Shown here in pieces: positions 8,060 through 16,314 of a stretch of DNA of 64,000 bases. Below the pieces are notes generated by a model. It did not search any database. It worked only from the letters and a program-made list of their open reading frames with translations, and was not told the origin of the DNA. The first letter of the stretch is position 1, and each line of letters starts with the position of its first letter. This stretch comes from Bacillota bacterium (lineage in GTDB: Bacteria > Bacillota > Clostridia > Christensenellales > Aristaeellaceae). A program made the position numbers and the translations under genes. The DNA lies in assembly GCA_023436585.1 (NCBI GenBank), contig JAEZIN010000002.1:248001-312000 (forward strand). The letters run 5' to 3'.

Positions 8060-8323
8060 TTGAATATCGGGCGGGTGGTAGGCAATGTGGTATGCACGGT
8101 AAAGACGCCGACGCTGGAGGGCATGAAGCTGATGGTAGTCCGCCAGCTTGTTAACGGCGCTGAAAAAGGGCTGGTGATCGCCTGCGACGGCACCCACCAG
8201 GCCGGCATTGGCGATACGGTATACATGATCGGCCGCGCAGAAGCCGCGCTGATGCTGAGCACGAAAGAGCCTCCACCCAGCGATTTGACCATCGCGGGAA
8301 TCATTGACCCGGAGACGCTGTAA
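8060..8323 (+). CDS. BMC vertex protein (EutN/CcmL, BMC-P), copy 4, TTG start
   Basis: An 87-residue EutN/CcmL homologue (NIGRVVGNVVCTVKTPTLEG, MKLMVVRQLV, HQAGIGDTVYMIG). It is the shortest of the four and close to the minimal CcmL/EutN core length. The start is a TTG at 8060 behind AAGGAGGCGG; no in-frame ATG lies near. It is the last gene of the operon and is followed by a hairpin terminator. Confidence 0.9.
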   Translation: MNIGRVVGNVVCTVKTPTLEGMKLMVVRQLVNGAEKGLVIACDGTHQAGIGDTVYMIGRAEAALMLSTKEPPPSDLTIAGIIDPETL

Positions 8324-8361
8324 GAGATTTGGCTTCCGGGTTTTTTGAACAAACAAAACAG

Positions 8362-8394
8362 TTCAGCCCGCTGGCAATGTGTCAGCGGGCTGAA
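8362..8394. terminator. Bidirectional terminator after the BMC operon
   Basis: TTCAGCCCGCTG (8362-8373) pairs with CAGCGGGCTGAA (8383-8394) around a 9-base loop. TTTATA follows on the plus strand. On the minus strand the stem is followed by a T-rich run (CTGTTTTGTTTG), so the convergent methyltransferase gene is also served. Confidence 0.8.
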
Positions 8395-8429
8395 TTTATA
8401 AACAGGCCCTTATGCCATTTGTAATTCTC

Positions 8430-9038
8430 TCACTTCCTGGCATGCAATAAAAACAACGACGCATCCTCTTTCATGAACATTTTTTGTCCGTGATAGAATG
8501 TGCCTGCAGTGATGCTGGAGAAACCGATTTGCTCAAGCAGCTTTTTCAGCTCCGGCTGCTCAAACCCATTGTGCACCAAATCGGACACGATCCGCTGATT
8601 CTTGTCAAAGTCTACGATGATCAAATGCCCATTCGGGTTCAGTACAGTATGCAGCCGCGTAAGCAGAAGCTGGTAGTTCTTTACATGCAGTAGCACCTGG
8701 GACATGAATACATAGTCGGCCTTTACATCCGAAGGCAGCTCCACGCAAAAGTCACTGCATAAAGTTCTTGCCGTAGTGATATGGGCCTTTTCCAGCTTCC
8801 GCTGAACCTGGGTAATCATCTGCGGCGATGTATCCACAAACAGCATATCCCTGAATAAATCAATCAGCTCAAGACCGACCAAACCGGTCCCGCAGCCATA
8901 GTCCATGGCGCTCAGGGTTTTTGCGTCTTCTATTTCCGCCCGGATTCTTTGGGCAGCGATATGGGCGATATTTTTCCTTTCCTCCGTATCATACTGGGTT
9001 GCCATCTGCTCGAAAATATCCCTTGTCTGCGTATGCAT
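8430..9038 (-). CDS. Class I SAM-dependent methyltransferase
   Basis: A 202-residue Rossmann-fold methyltransferase. The SAM-binding motif I is MDYGCGTGLVGLEL near residues 49-62, with a following acidic VDTSPQM. Motif IV is carried by ADYVFMSQVLLHVKN. It fits small UbiE/YcgJ-like methyltransferases; the substrate is not predictable. The ATG at 9038 is preferred over one 36 bases upstream because AAGGGG precedes it at normal spacing. It is not part of the BMC operon (opposite strand). Confidence 0.88.
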   Translation of the reverse strand: MHTQTRDIFEQMATQYDTEERKNIAHIAAQRIRAEIEDAKTLSAMDYGCGTGLVGLELIDLFRDMLFVDTSPQMITQVQRKLEKAHITTARTLCSDFCVELPSDVKADYVFMSQVLLHVKNYQLLLTRLHTVLNPNGHLIIVDFDKNQRIVSDLVHNGFEQPELKKLLEQIGFSSITAGTFYHGQKMFMKEDASLFLLHARK

Positions 9039-9074
9039 CACAACCCCTTTTTTGGCTTGCCCAGCCACATGCAA

Positions 9075-9605
9075 TCAGGATGGGCTTTCATCCAAAAGCA
9101 CGCCGGATTTGGATACATCCGGCACCGTGCAGCTGGCCGCATTGAAACAGCATGGCCGTTTATCGCCCTTTTTAAGCTTGGAGCAGGCAACGGTAATTCT
9201 TTTTTGACGCGTTTCCGGGTTGTTGGTGGCGCGTATCCACCTGAGCCATTCCCATCTGGCTTTTGTAGTAATGCCATTCCATTGGCTGATAAGGCCCGCC
9301 TGGACGATGGCATCCATGATATCCTCCGGAATCTCCGGTTCTGGCCATATATCGGCTGCCTCTATGTCGAAGTCTATCATCCTGCCAACTGCCGCCCCTG
9401 CCGCTTTCATAAGCGCATCACTCATTTCGAGCCAATGGCTTCCTTTTCCGTCCGGCTCCAAAGGCGCTTGAAAGGCGGCGCCATTGATCGTCCCCTGCAC
9501 CATCACCATGCCGCGGGAGGGCAGTCTTTCGCTTGCGTTTGCGGGAAGCCGAACGATCATCCGCGATCCAACCACCGACAGAACTGCTTTAAAAACGATA
9601 CCCAT
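9075..9605 (-). CDS. DUF1905 / YdeI (OmpD-associated) family protein
   Basis: A 176-residue two-domain protein. The N-terminal half (residues about 1-85) looks like the DUF1905 beta-barrel (MGIVFKAVL, GTINGAAFQAPLEPDG). The C-terminal half contains the YdeI-type helical motif TTKARWEWLRWIRATNNPET. This family is often labelled bacteriocin-protection protein, but its biochemical function is unknown. AAGGAGG lies 6 bases before the ATG at 9605; an adjacent ATG at 9608 is equally in frame. The methyltransferase gene follows 36 bases downstream, so the two may be co-transcribed. Confidence 0.75.
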   Translation of the reverse strand: MGIVFKAVLSVVGSRMIVRLPANASERLPSRGMVMVQGTINGAAFQAPLEPDGKGSHWLEMSDALMKAAGAAVGRMIDFDIEAADIWPEPEIPEDIMDAIVQAGLISQWNGITTKARWEWLRWIRATNNPETRQKRITVACSKLKKGDKRPCCFNAASCTVPDVSKSGVLLDESPS

Positions 9606-9760
9606 CATATTCCTCCTTTGCTCATACAGTGCCTTCCAACAAGATACTATCACAGCCCATCAGTCAAATCAACAGGCACAAATCCTGCGCCTCCAAAACT
9701 CCCGACGGGTTGGCTAAGAAATCTATCTGCCGGTTACTTAAAAGAGAGCAGATACATCAA

Positions 9761-9803
9761 CGCCCACATTCCCCTGGGCTTTTGTCCCGGGAGAATGTAG
9801 GCG
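9761..9803 (-). terminator. Hairpin after the alpha-oxoamine synthase gene
   Basis: A long imperfect stem (GCCTACATTC and GAATGTGGGC arms on the minus strand, with an inner CCCGGG/CCCAGG section) lies just past the stop of the minus-strand gene ending at 9825. No U-tract follows, so termination efficiency is uncertain. Confidence 0.5.
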
Positions 9804-9824
9804 TTCATCACTTATTGCGTTGCA

Positions 9825-11006
9825 TCAAACCAATCCGTGCTTTTTAAGCACTTCCTCGATGATGCCGACAGCCTCATTGATAAGTTCCTCGGTGATGGTG
9901 GCCATCAGGCTCAGTCGAAGCATACATTCGTTTTCGGGTGCGGCGGGCGGAAGAACCGCGTTGACATACACGCCGGCATCGTATATCTCTTTGGCGACTG
10001 TCAGCGTGGTAATCATGTCCTTCGTGCCAATGGCGATGATGGGCGTGGGCGAATCGACGATATGAATGTTGCGCTGCGTCAGCGCACGCTTCATGTAGCG
10101 CGCCATGTCATTGAGCCGCGCCACTCTTTCGGGATGCGCTTCAATCACCTCAAGGGCCGTAAGCGCGGCGGCACAGGAGGCTGGCGGAATAGAGGCAGAA
10201 AAGATGAAGGGGCGCGACTTGTGCTTGACATAGTTCGCCACAACGCTGGAAGACGCCATGAATCCGCCCAGGCTGGCCAGGGATTTGGAGAAGGTGCTCA
10301 TGATGATGTCGACCTCATCCTCCAGCCCGAAGTAAGAGCCAGTCCCCCGGCCGCCTTCGCCGATGACACCAAAGCCATGGGCGTCATCCACCAGAAGCTG
10401 CGCATTGTATTTTTTCTTGAGCTTCACGATCTCAGGCAGCTTGCAAATGTCGCCACTCATGCTGAAAACGCCGTCCGTAATGATCAGCTTGCCCGCTTTC
10501 TCCGGCAAATCAGCCAATGCCGCTTCCAGGTCCTCCATGTCGGAATGGCGGTAGCGCACCATCCGGCTGTAGCTTAGTTTGCAGCCATCATAAATGCTGG
10601 CATGGTTTTCCGCGTCGCAAATGGCGTAATCGGTATGCCCGCACAGCGCGCTGATGATGCCCAGATTCGTCTGAAAGCCCGTAGAAAAGGTAACGGCGGC
10701 CTCCTTGCGCACAAAGGAAGCGATTTCACTCTCCAGCTTTACGTGCAGGTCCAGCGTGCCGTTTAAAAAGCGTGAGCCGGAGCAGCCCGTACCATACTTT
10801 TCAATCGCCTCGATGGCGGCACGCTTGACTTCCTCATGGTTGGTAAGGCCCAGGTAGTTGTTGGAGCCGAGCATGATCCGGCGCTTGCCTTCCATGATGA
10901 CTTCATTGTCCGGGCGGGACTGGAGCTCGTGGAAGTACGGATACAGGCCCATCTTTTTCACGACATCGACATCCTGGAAATTCTCACATTTCGTAAATAC
11001 TGACAT
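9825..11006 (-). CDS. PLP-dependent alpha-oxoamine synthase (KBL/SPT/BioF family)
   Basis: A 393-residue fold-type I PLP enzyme that condenses an amino acid with an acyl-CoA and releases CO2. GSNNYLGLTNH opens the core, DAENHASIYDGC stacks on PLP, LLVDDAHGFGVIGEGGRG holds the PLP aspartate, and the Schiff-base lysine is in STFSKSLASLGG. That motif and the overall length fit both glycine C-acetyltransferase and serine palmitoyltransferase-like enzymes. No threonine dehydrogenase or biotin gene is nearby to settle the substrate. It is a stand-alone gene with GGGGGA before the ATG. Confidence 0.87.
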   Translation of the reverse strand: MSVFTKCENFQDVDVVKKMGLYPYFHELQSRPDNEVIMEGKRRIMLGSNNYLGLTNHEEVKRAAIEAIEKYGTGCSGSRFLNGTLDLHVKLESEIASFVRKEAAVTFSTGFQTNLGIISALCGHTDYAICDAENHASIYDGCKLSYSRMVRYRHSDMEDLEAALADLPEKAGKLIITDGVFSMSGDICKLPEIVKLKKKYNAQLLVDDAHGFGVIGEGGRGTGSYFGLEDEVDIIMSTFSKSLASLGGFMASSSVVANYVKHKSRPFIFSASIPPASCAAALTALEVIEAHPERVARLNDMARYMKRALTQRNIHIVDSPTPIIAIGTKDMITTLTVAKEIYDAGVYVNAVLPPAAPENECMLRLSLMATITEELINEAVGIIEEVLKKHGLV

Positions 11007-11179
11007 GGCTATCCCCCGCTCTCAAATAATTGCAAAACAATAAAGGTATAATAGCATAAAGCTTCGGATTTTACAAAGATACTTCCTTGCATTTGCATAG
11101 AAAGATTTGCAATTAGCCTGCATTTGATCTCTATGTCAGGACGAATGCATAAGGATATCTGGCCAATTTACGCTTCCGG
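11007..11179. other. Intergenic region upstream of the oxoamine synthase gene
   Basis: AT-rich 173 bases between two minus-strand genes. It should hold the promoter of the oxoamine synthase gene. I could not fix one hexamer pair with confidence, and no clear hairpin is seen. Confidence 0.4.
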
Positions 11180-13120
11180 TCACCGCACCGCCGCGTATCC
11201 CACAGTTCGCAAAACTTGCTGTCCCTCATCGGAAAGCAGCCAATTTGTAAGTTGTGTGGCCGGATGATCCAGGGGAAGGCCCTTTTTCAGCACCGCATAA
11301 TAGGTCACGCTCAGCGGATAGGAGCCATCAAAAACCGTCTGGTATGTAGGCGCAATGCCCTCCACCGCAAGCATTCTCAGTCCCGGCTTTTTTCCCTCTT
11401 CCCAACGCTCTGCCCACTGTATGGTGGCTAAGCCTTCTTTTCCCTTGTACCCAAGCCGGGACAGCTGTTCCCAATCGCCATAGGATAGCCGCCGGCCTTC
11501 ATCAATTTCACGCAAGAAAAATCCATTGAACATACTCCATGCCGTTGTTCCCATGTGGGGAGCCAGGGCGTCTATGGGTTGAGCCGACCCCCCAACCTCC
11601 TCCCAGGAGTCAACATTACCTTTATAAATCCAGCGCAGCTGGTCTAGAGTCAAGGTTCTGACCGGGTTTTCAATGCGGTCGGCAAATACCAGCGCATCCC
11701 TGGCGATGGGGATGAACTCAAAATCCTCCCAGATAGCATCCGCTTCATAAAAGGCTTCGTCAGTTTCTTCGCCAGATGGTGGCACGGTCCCCGTTCCTGT
11801 CCATTGCTCCATGATCCCATATTTGCCTGTGGTAACCAAGGCCAGGTCAATCTCGCCTTTTAAAAGACGCTCCAGGGCGTTCCCCTCCCAGCCATGGGAA
11901 ACGCGACATGCGGCTTCCTCCTGGCTGATACCCATCTGCCGGGCCTGAAAAGGCACCGTAAGCCCGATGAGCTCGGCACTCCCGTCGATGCGGTTGCCGA
12001 TATCCATCAGCCGCCGGCCGGTGTGCAAATCAAAAATGCCATCAAACACCGTCACAGTGTAATTGGGCGTAGGCACATCCAGCCATACATGCAGCGTCTG
12101 CCCGCGGCTCACAATAGATGGCGCAATCTGATAATAGCCAAAGCCATCCTCATCTATGGCGTCAGGTATGCGCATCTCCCGAAAGGACAATACCATCTGT
12201 GCAAGGACCTGGTTGATCTTCCTTTCCGCCTCCGGGCAGCGGCCTTCATCGATGGTGATTTGTGGCGCGAAGAACGTGAAATCCTGCCACCTTTCCGGCG
12301 TAAGCTTTACATCGATCAGACATTCGCCATAGGGGCTTGCCCAGTGGGTTAAGGGCACGCCTACAAAACAATAGTCTTCCTCCGGGCCGGCTCCAGTGTC
12401 TGTCATCGGCGTCTGCCAATAAGGATTGGCATCGGTCCACATTAGCTGCAGCATCACCGGCAGCGGGTCATCGACCTCATACACATGGGATGGGTAGACA
12501 ACATTGAAGTAGGGGTAATCCCGGGCAAGTCCGGCAAAGGGGCGCTTGAACATTTCCTCGATGGGCCCGTTGTCACTCCAGTAGGTGTGATAGCACTGGT
12601 CCGGCTTTTGCGCAAGGAAAGTATTGATGTAGTCGATGTAGTTAAAGCCATCGTAGAAGATGTCCGAAAGCTGAAGCTGCCTGCCATCCGTCAAATCGAT
12701 TACCGCGCATGGCGCATCGCCGTTCTCGGAACCGCGTTCGCTGCGCACGCTCAGCAGACGGCCCACGACATTTTCATCAAATTCAACCTCAGCTAGCGGA
12801 TCTTTATCTTGGCGCAATTGCCAAACATCGATGGCTTCCTGCTTCCAACGGTCCACGATCTCCTGCAAGTACCGGCGTTCAGGATCATTCGGATCATCTT
12901 GTTCCCACCACTGCTCATACGTCTTGCCGCTGCCCGGCACAAGGGAGTTCCCCAGCAGCGGCTGGGTGCCGCCGGTGCCACTGGACAGATGGGTTGCCTC
13001 CTGATCGTTTTGTATATAGGCATAATTCACGGGCGGGAAAATCTTCTCTTCCCCCACCGCGTAAGATGGGACAGCCATAGCAAGTATGATCAGGCAGATG
13101 CAGCTTGCGGTTCTCCTCAT
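11180..13120 (-). CDS. Secreted PstS-like substrate-binding protein with extra N-terminal domain
   Basis: A 646-residue protein with a signal peptide (MRRTASCICLIILAMAVPSYA) and no lipobox. Residues about 75-330 look like a DUF3298/RsiV-type extracellular domain (LTDGRQLQLSDIFYDG). Residues about 380-646 are a PstS-like phosphate-binding-protein fold (ARDALVFADRIENPVRTLT, LRWIYKGNVDSWEEVGG, LSVTYYAVLKKG, NWLLSDEGQQVLRTVGY). Its ATG overlaps the stop of the upstream PstS-like gene by 4 bases, so the two are translationally coupled. No pstCAB or phoU lies nearby. A role in phosphate or anion sensing or cell-wall function is possible but unproven. Confidence 0.75.
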   Translation of the reverse strand: MRRTASCICLIILAMAVPSYAVGEEKIFPPVNYAYIQNDQEATHLSSGTGGTQPLLGNSLVPGSGKTYEQWWEQDDPNDPERRYLQEIVDRWKQEAIDVWQLRQDKDPLAEVEFDENVVGRLLSVRSERGSENGDAPCAVIDLTDGRQLQLSDIFYDGFNYIDYINTFLAQKPDQCYHTYWSDNGPIEEMFKRPFAGLARDYPYFNVVYPSHVYEVDDPLPVMLQLMWTDANPYWQTPMTDTGAGPEEDYCFVGVPLTHWASPYGECLIDVKLTPERWQDFTFFAPQITIDEGRCPEAERKINQVLAQMVLSFREMRIPDAIDEDGFGYYQIAPSIVSRGQTLHVWLDVPTPNYTVTVFDGIFDLHTGRRLMDIGNRIDGSAELIGLTVPFQARQMGISQEEAACRVSHGWEGNALERLLKGEIDLALVTTGKYGIMEQWTGTGTVPPSGEETDEAFYEADAIWEDFEFIPIARDALVFADRIENPVRTLTLDQLRWIYKGNVDSWEEVGGSAQPIDALAPHMGTTAWSMFNGFFLREIDEGRRLSYGDWEQLSRLGYKGKEGLATIQWAERWEEGKKPGLRMLAVEGIAPTYQTVFDGSYPLSVTYYAVLKKGLPLDHPATQLTNWLLSDEGQQVLRTVGYAAVR

Positions 13121-14052
13121 GGCTTCACCTCAAGGTCCCGCAGGGGGATATACCCGGCATCCCGCACGAGCTTCTGCCCTTCGTCGGTCAACAGCCACTC
13201 CACCAGTTCGCGGTACGGGCTGTCCTTCGGTGTGTCCTTGCGCAGCACCGCGTAATAGTAGGTGTAGAAGGGATAGCTGTGATCGATGATGGTTTGGGCG
13301 GAGGGTAACACGCCGTCGACAGCCAGCAGGCGGATATTGCCGCTGCCATACATATCCGTCACGTAATAGTAGACCGAATACCCCAGGGAACGCTTGCCGT
13401 TTTCATAATTGGATACCTCGTCCACCAGCATGCCCATGGAGGTGGGCCGGTAGGCCTCCGGCGGGACCATGGGCTGTACCTTTCCCATCAGCAGCTGTTC
13501 AAAAAGCGTCTGGCTCCCCGAACGGGCCGGGCGCTGGAAGGGAATGATGGATTCATCCTCTCCGTCGACCTCTTTCCAGGAAGTGATCTTTCCCGTGTAG
13601 ATGTCCAGCAGCTGCTGCTTGGTAAGGCTTGTGATGGGGTTGCGCACATTGTTCAAAAACACCAGCGCATCGTGAGCCACCGGAATGAACTCCAGCTCCA
13701 CCCCGTATTCTTCCGCGCTTTGAAGCTCATATTTAGAAGGCGCTGTCACAAAGATCAGGTCCGTGCCTTCTTCATCATCTTCATAAGAACCATTCAGGAG
13801 GCTATCGTAGGCCAGTGAGGTGGTGTTATGGTGAATCAGCTGGGATGCCTGCTCCTGCGTGATGCATAAGCGCCAGACGGCAATAGCCTCTGAAAGAGGT
13901 ATAGTGGCGGTGGAGCCATCAATGGCAGAATAGAAACTCTTTTCCTCTTCGCTGAGCATACCCTGCCAATCATTCTCTGCCCGCGACATAAGGCTCAGAG
14001 CGCAGATCATCATGAGGAGCAACAGGCACATCAACCGCTTCATCATTTCCAT
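13117..14052 (-). CDS. Secreted PstS-like substrate-binding protein
   Basis: A 311-residue protein with a hydrophobic signal peptide (MKRLMCLLLLMMICALSLM) lacking a clear lipobox. The rest is a PstS-like fold: FIPVAHDALVFLNNVRNPIT, LLDIYTGKITSWKEVDG, a GSQTLFEQLL anion-binding-type loop, and WLLTDEGQKLVRDAGY. It is a paralogue of the C-terminal half of the next gene and overlaps it by 4 bases. The start could be either of two nearby methionines (MEMMKRL). With no permease or ATPase nearby, it may work as an orphan binding protein. Confidence 0.78.
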   Translation of the reverse strand: MEMMKRLMCLLLLMMICALSLMSRAENDWQGMLSEEEKSFYSAIDGSTATIPLSEAIAVWRLCITQEQASQLIHHNTTSLAYDSLLNGSYEDDEEGTDLIFVTAPSKYELQSAEEYGVELEFIPVAHDALVFLNNVRNPITSLTKQQLLDIYTGKITSWKEVDGEDESIIPFQRPARSGSQTLFEQLLMGKVQPMVPPEAYRPTSMGMLVDEVSNYENGKRSLGYSVYYYVTDMYGSGNIRLLAVDGVLPSAQTIIDHSYPFYTYYYAVLRKDTPKDSPYRELVEWLLTDEGQKLVRDAGYIPLRDLEVKP

Positions 14053-14084
14053 ACTCCTTTTTTCAGTTGGGTTGGCTTAACCGG

Positions 14085-15938
14085 TCATCTCTTATTCTTT
14101 TTGTGGATTTCTTTTAAGAACGCCTGTCCATACCGTGCGGCCTTGATCTCCCCCACACCGGTTACTTGCAGGAATTCCGCCATGTTTCGGGGCTGCCTGG
14201 CGGCCATATCCGCAAGGGCGGAATTCGAAAAGATAATGTACGCCGGTACGTTTTCCGCTTGCGCAAGCTTCATGCGCAGTGCTTTTAGCGCAGCAAGCAA
14301 ACCTTCGTCGGCCTGCGCCGGCAGGGCTTTGTATCCTTTTCGGGAGGAAGCGTCCTTTTCGAATTGATTTTGCTTTCGACAGGTATACAACACCCTTTCC
14401 CCATGAAAAAGCACCTGCCTTGCCCGCTCGGCCGTTCGCAGCACCGGATATTCATCATCTGTCAAAACCAGGTAACCCCCGCGTATGAGACAATCAATAT
14501 AGTCTCTGATTTGGGCACGGTCCATGTCGCGCAGGATGCCATAGGTGGGCAAACTGTCAAGGCCCAGCTGAATGATCCGCTGATCTTTGCTGCCGTACAG
14601 CATGCGTACAATCAACGTCGGTCCAAGGCCGGACGTGCACTTTCGCTCTACGCGGGTAACGGAGGAGAGTATTTTTTGCGCCTCAATGGTGATGTCCTTG
14701 GTAACCGCTTCTCCGGTGCAATTCCCACAATTGCCGCAATGGGCAGCGGCGTTCTCGCCAAAGTAATTCATCAGATGGGCACGCAGACAGCCGGGGGTTT
14801 TGCAGTAGGCGGCCATCTGCTCCAATCGCTGCACATCCCTTTTTCGAACAAGCTCCCTTTCCTCCTCGGAAAGTGCCTCATTTTCCTCGGAATGACGGAT
14901 GAGAAACTTTGCCGTTCGTATATCGGCGTCAGAAAAGAACAGCACGCAATGGGCCTTTTCCCCGTCACGTCCGGCGCGCCCTGCCTCCTGATAGTAACTT
15001 TCGATATTTTTCGGCATATTGTAATGCACCACAAAGCTGACGTTGGACTTGTCAATCCCCATGCCGAAGGCATTGGTGGCGACCATGACCCTCGCTCTGT
15101 CATAGTCAAAATCCTCTTGGTTTTGCTTCCGCTCCGTATCACTCAGCCCGGCGTGATACCTGGTGGCCGCAATGCCGTTTTGCCGCAGTTTATCGCAAAC
15201 CGATTCCACCGTTTTTCTAGCGGCACAGTAGACAATGCCGCTTTGCCCCGGCCGTTCGGCGAGAAAGGCTTGCAAGCAGGCATCCTTGCTATGGGGACGA
15301 ACCACCTCAAAAAAAAGATTGGGCCGGTCAAAACCTGTGGTGATACGCAGCGGATTTTGCAGCAGAAGAAGCCTTTCCATATCGGCTTTTACCGCCGCAG
15401 TGGCGGTGGCGGTGAAAGCGCCAACCACCGGACGCCTGGAAAGGGAATCTGCAAATTCCGCAATCTTCAAATAGCTGGGACGAAAATCCTGCCCCCACTG
15501 GGAAACACAATGAGCCTCGTCTACCGCCAAGAGCGATATTTCCGTTTCCCCGGCGAACCGGAAAAAATCCGCGGTAGCCAGCCGCTCCGGCGCCACATAG
15601 ATAATTCTATAGGCGCCGTTCTTGGCACGGCGGAACACCTCGCGGTATTGCTCTGATGTGAGGGAGGAGTTGATATAGGCGGAAGAAATCCCGGCCTGGG
15701 ACAGCGCTGTTACCTGATCCTTCATCAGGGAAATCAGGGGCGAAACAACCAGCGTTAGCCCGGGCAGCAGCAGCGCCGGCAGTTGATAGCAAATCGACTT
15801 TCCGGCCCCGGTGGGCATGACGCCCAGCACATCCCGGCCGGACAGCAGTGCGTCAATCACCGCCTTTTGCCCCGGCCGAAACTCACTGTGGCCAAAGTAA
15901 TGCTTGAGCGGGGTAAATATATCTATGATGAACACCAA
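14085..15938 (-). CDS. recQ: ATP-dependent DNA helicase RecQ
   Basis: A 617-residue superfamily 2 helicase that unwinds DNA 3' to 5' in recombination and repair. Walker A is MPTGAGKS, the DEAH box is AVDEAHCVSQWGQDFR, and motif VI is QEAGRAGRDG. The RecQ zinc-binding cysteines follow (CLRAHLMNYF, CGNCGNC), then the winged helix, and the HRDC domain closes the protein (about residues 535-612). The start is uncertain: TTG (15938) or GTG (15935), with no good ribosome binding site. Length is normal for the bacterial family. Confidence 0.95.
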   Translation of the reverse strand: MVFIIDIFTPLKHYFGHSEFRPGQKAVIDALLSGRDVLGVMPTGAGKSICYQLPALLLPGLTLVVSPLISLMKDQVTALSQAGISSAYINSSLTSEQYREVFRRAKNGAYRIIYVAPERLATADFFRFAGETEISLLAVDEAHCVSQWGQDFRPSYLKIAEFADSLSRRPVVGAFTATATAAVKADMERLLLLQNPLRITTGFDRPNLFFEVVRPHSKDACLQAFLAERPGQSGIVYCAARKTVESVCDKLRQNGIAATRYHAGLSDTERKQNQEDFDYDRARVMVATNAFGMGIDKSNVSFVVHYNMPKNIESYYQEAGRAGRDGEKAHCVLFFSDADIRTAKFLIRHSEENEALSEEERELVRKRDVQRLEQMAAYCKTPGCLRAHLMNYFGENAAAHCGNCGNCTGEAVTKDITIEAQKILSSVTRVERKCTSGLGPTLIVRMLYGSKDQRIIQLGLDSLPTYGILRDMDRAQIRDYIDCLIRGGYLVLTDDEYPVLRTAERARQVLFHGERVLYTCRKQNQFEKDASSRKGYKALPAQADEGLLAALKALRMKLAQAENVPAYIIFSNSALADMAARQPRNMAEFLQVTGVGEIKAARYGQAFLKEIHKKNKR

Positions 15939-16207
15939 CTTTATCTGAAAGTACCTGCATGAAAAGCGATATTCTTTCTTACATTTTGACCGTCACAAAT
16001 TACAAAGCAAGCTGTTTCCCTTGCGGCTATAACAGACAATCCATCCTTCCTCCAGATTATACCGCAGGATTACTGAAAAATCCACATGCTCCAAAATCAG
16101 GGCTGCTGTGCATGTACTTCTTTTTGCACGCTTGGGAATTGTGTGATGATGCAAAAGCATCTATTACTGATTGATTGTCCAGAAGATTCTTTTGAATTAA
16201 ACAGGGG

Positions 16208-16241
16208 AAAATGCAACTTACTTCGGATAAATGCAACTTAC
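16208..16241 (+). promoter_or_regulatory. Two 13-bp direct repeats upstream of the hydrolase promoter
   Basis: AAATGCAACTTAC occurs perfectly at 16209-16221 and 16229-16241, a 20-bp period that places both copies on the same helix face. They end 11 bases before the -35 element at 16253. This is the layout of LytTR-type activator sites (direct repeats about two turns apart next to the -35), and a LytTR gene starts 1.6 kb downstream. The regulator assignment is an inference; the repeats and promoter are seen directly. Confidence 0.55.
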
Positions 16242-16252
16242 CGCGCATCTCA

Positions 16253-16281
16253 TTGAACAACCGCAATTCATGTAATATACT
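16253..16281 (+). promoter_or_regulatory. Sigma-A promoter of the hydrolase gene
   Basis: TTGAAC (16253-16258), a 17-base spacer and TATACT (16276-16281). The ATG follows at 16315. The rest of the 376-base gap back to recQ contains the 13-bp direct repeats and otherwise no gene that I can support. Confidence 0.65.
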
Positions 16282-16314
16282 GCGCCAGACAACATATTGA
16301 AGGGGAGATCATTG

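Noticed and set aside
14364..15656. Open frame of 430 codons on the plus strand inside recQ
   Set aside because: It lies opposite a complete RecQ helicase with all motifs; composition and lack of start signals mark it as a shadow.
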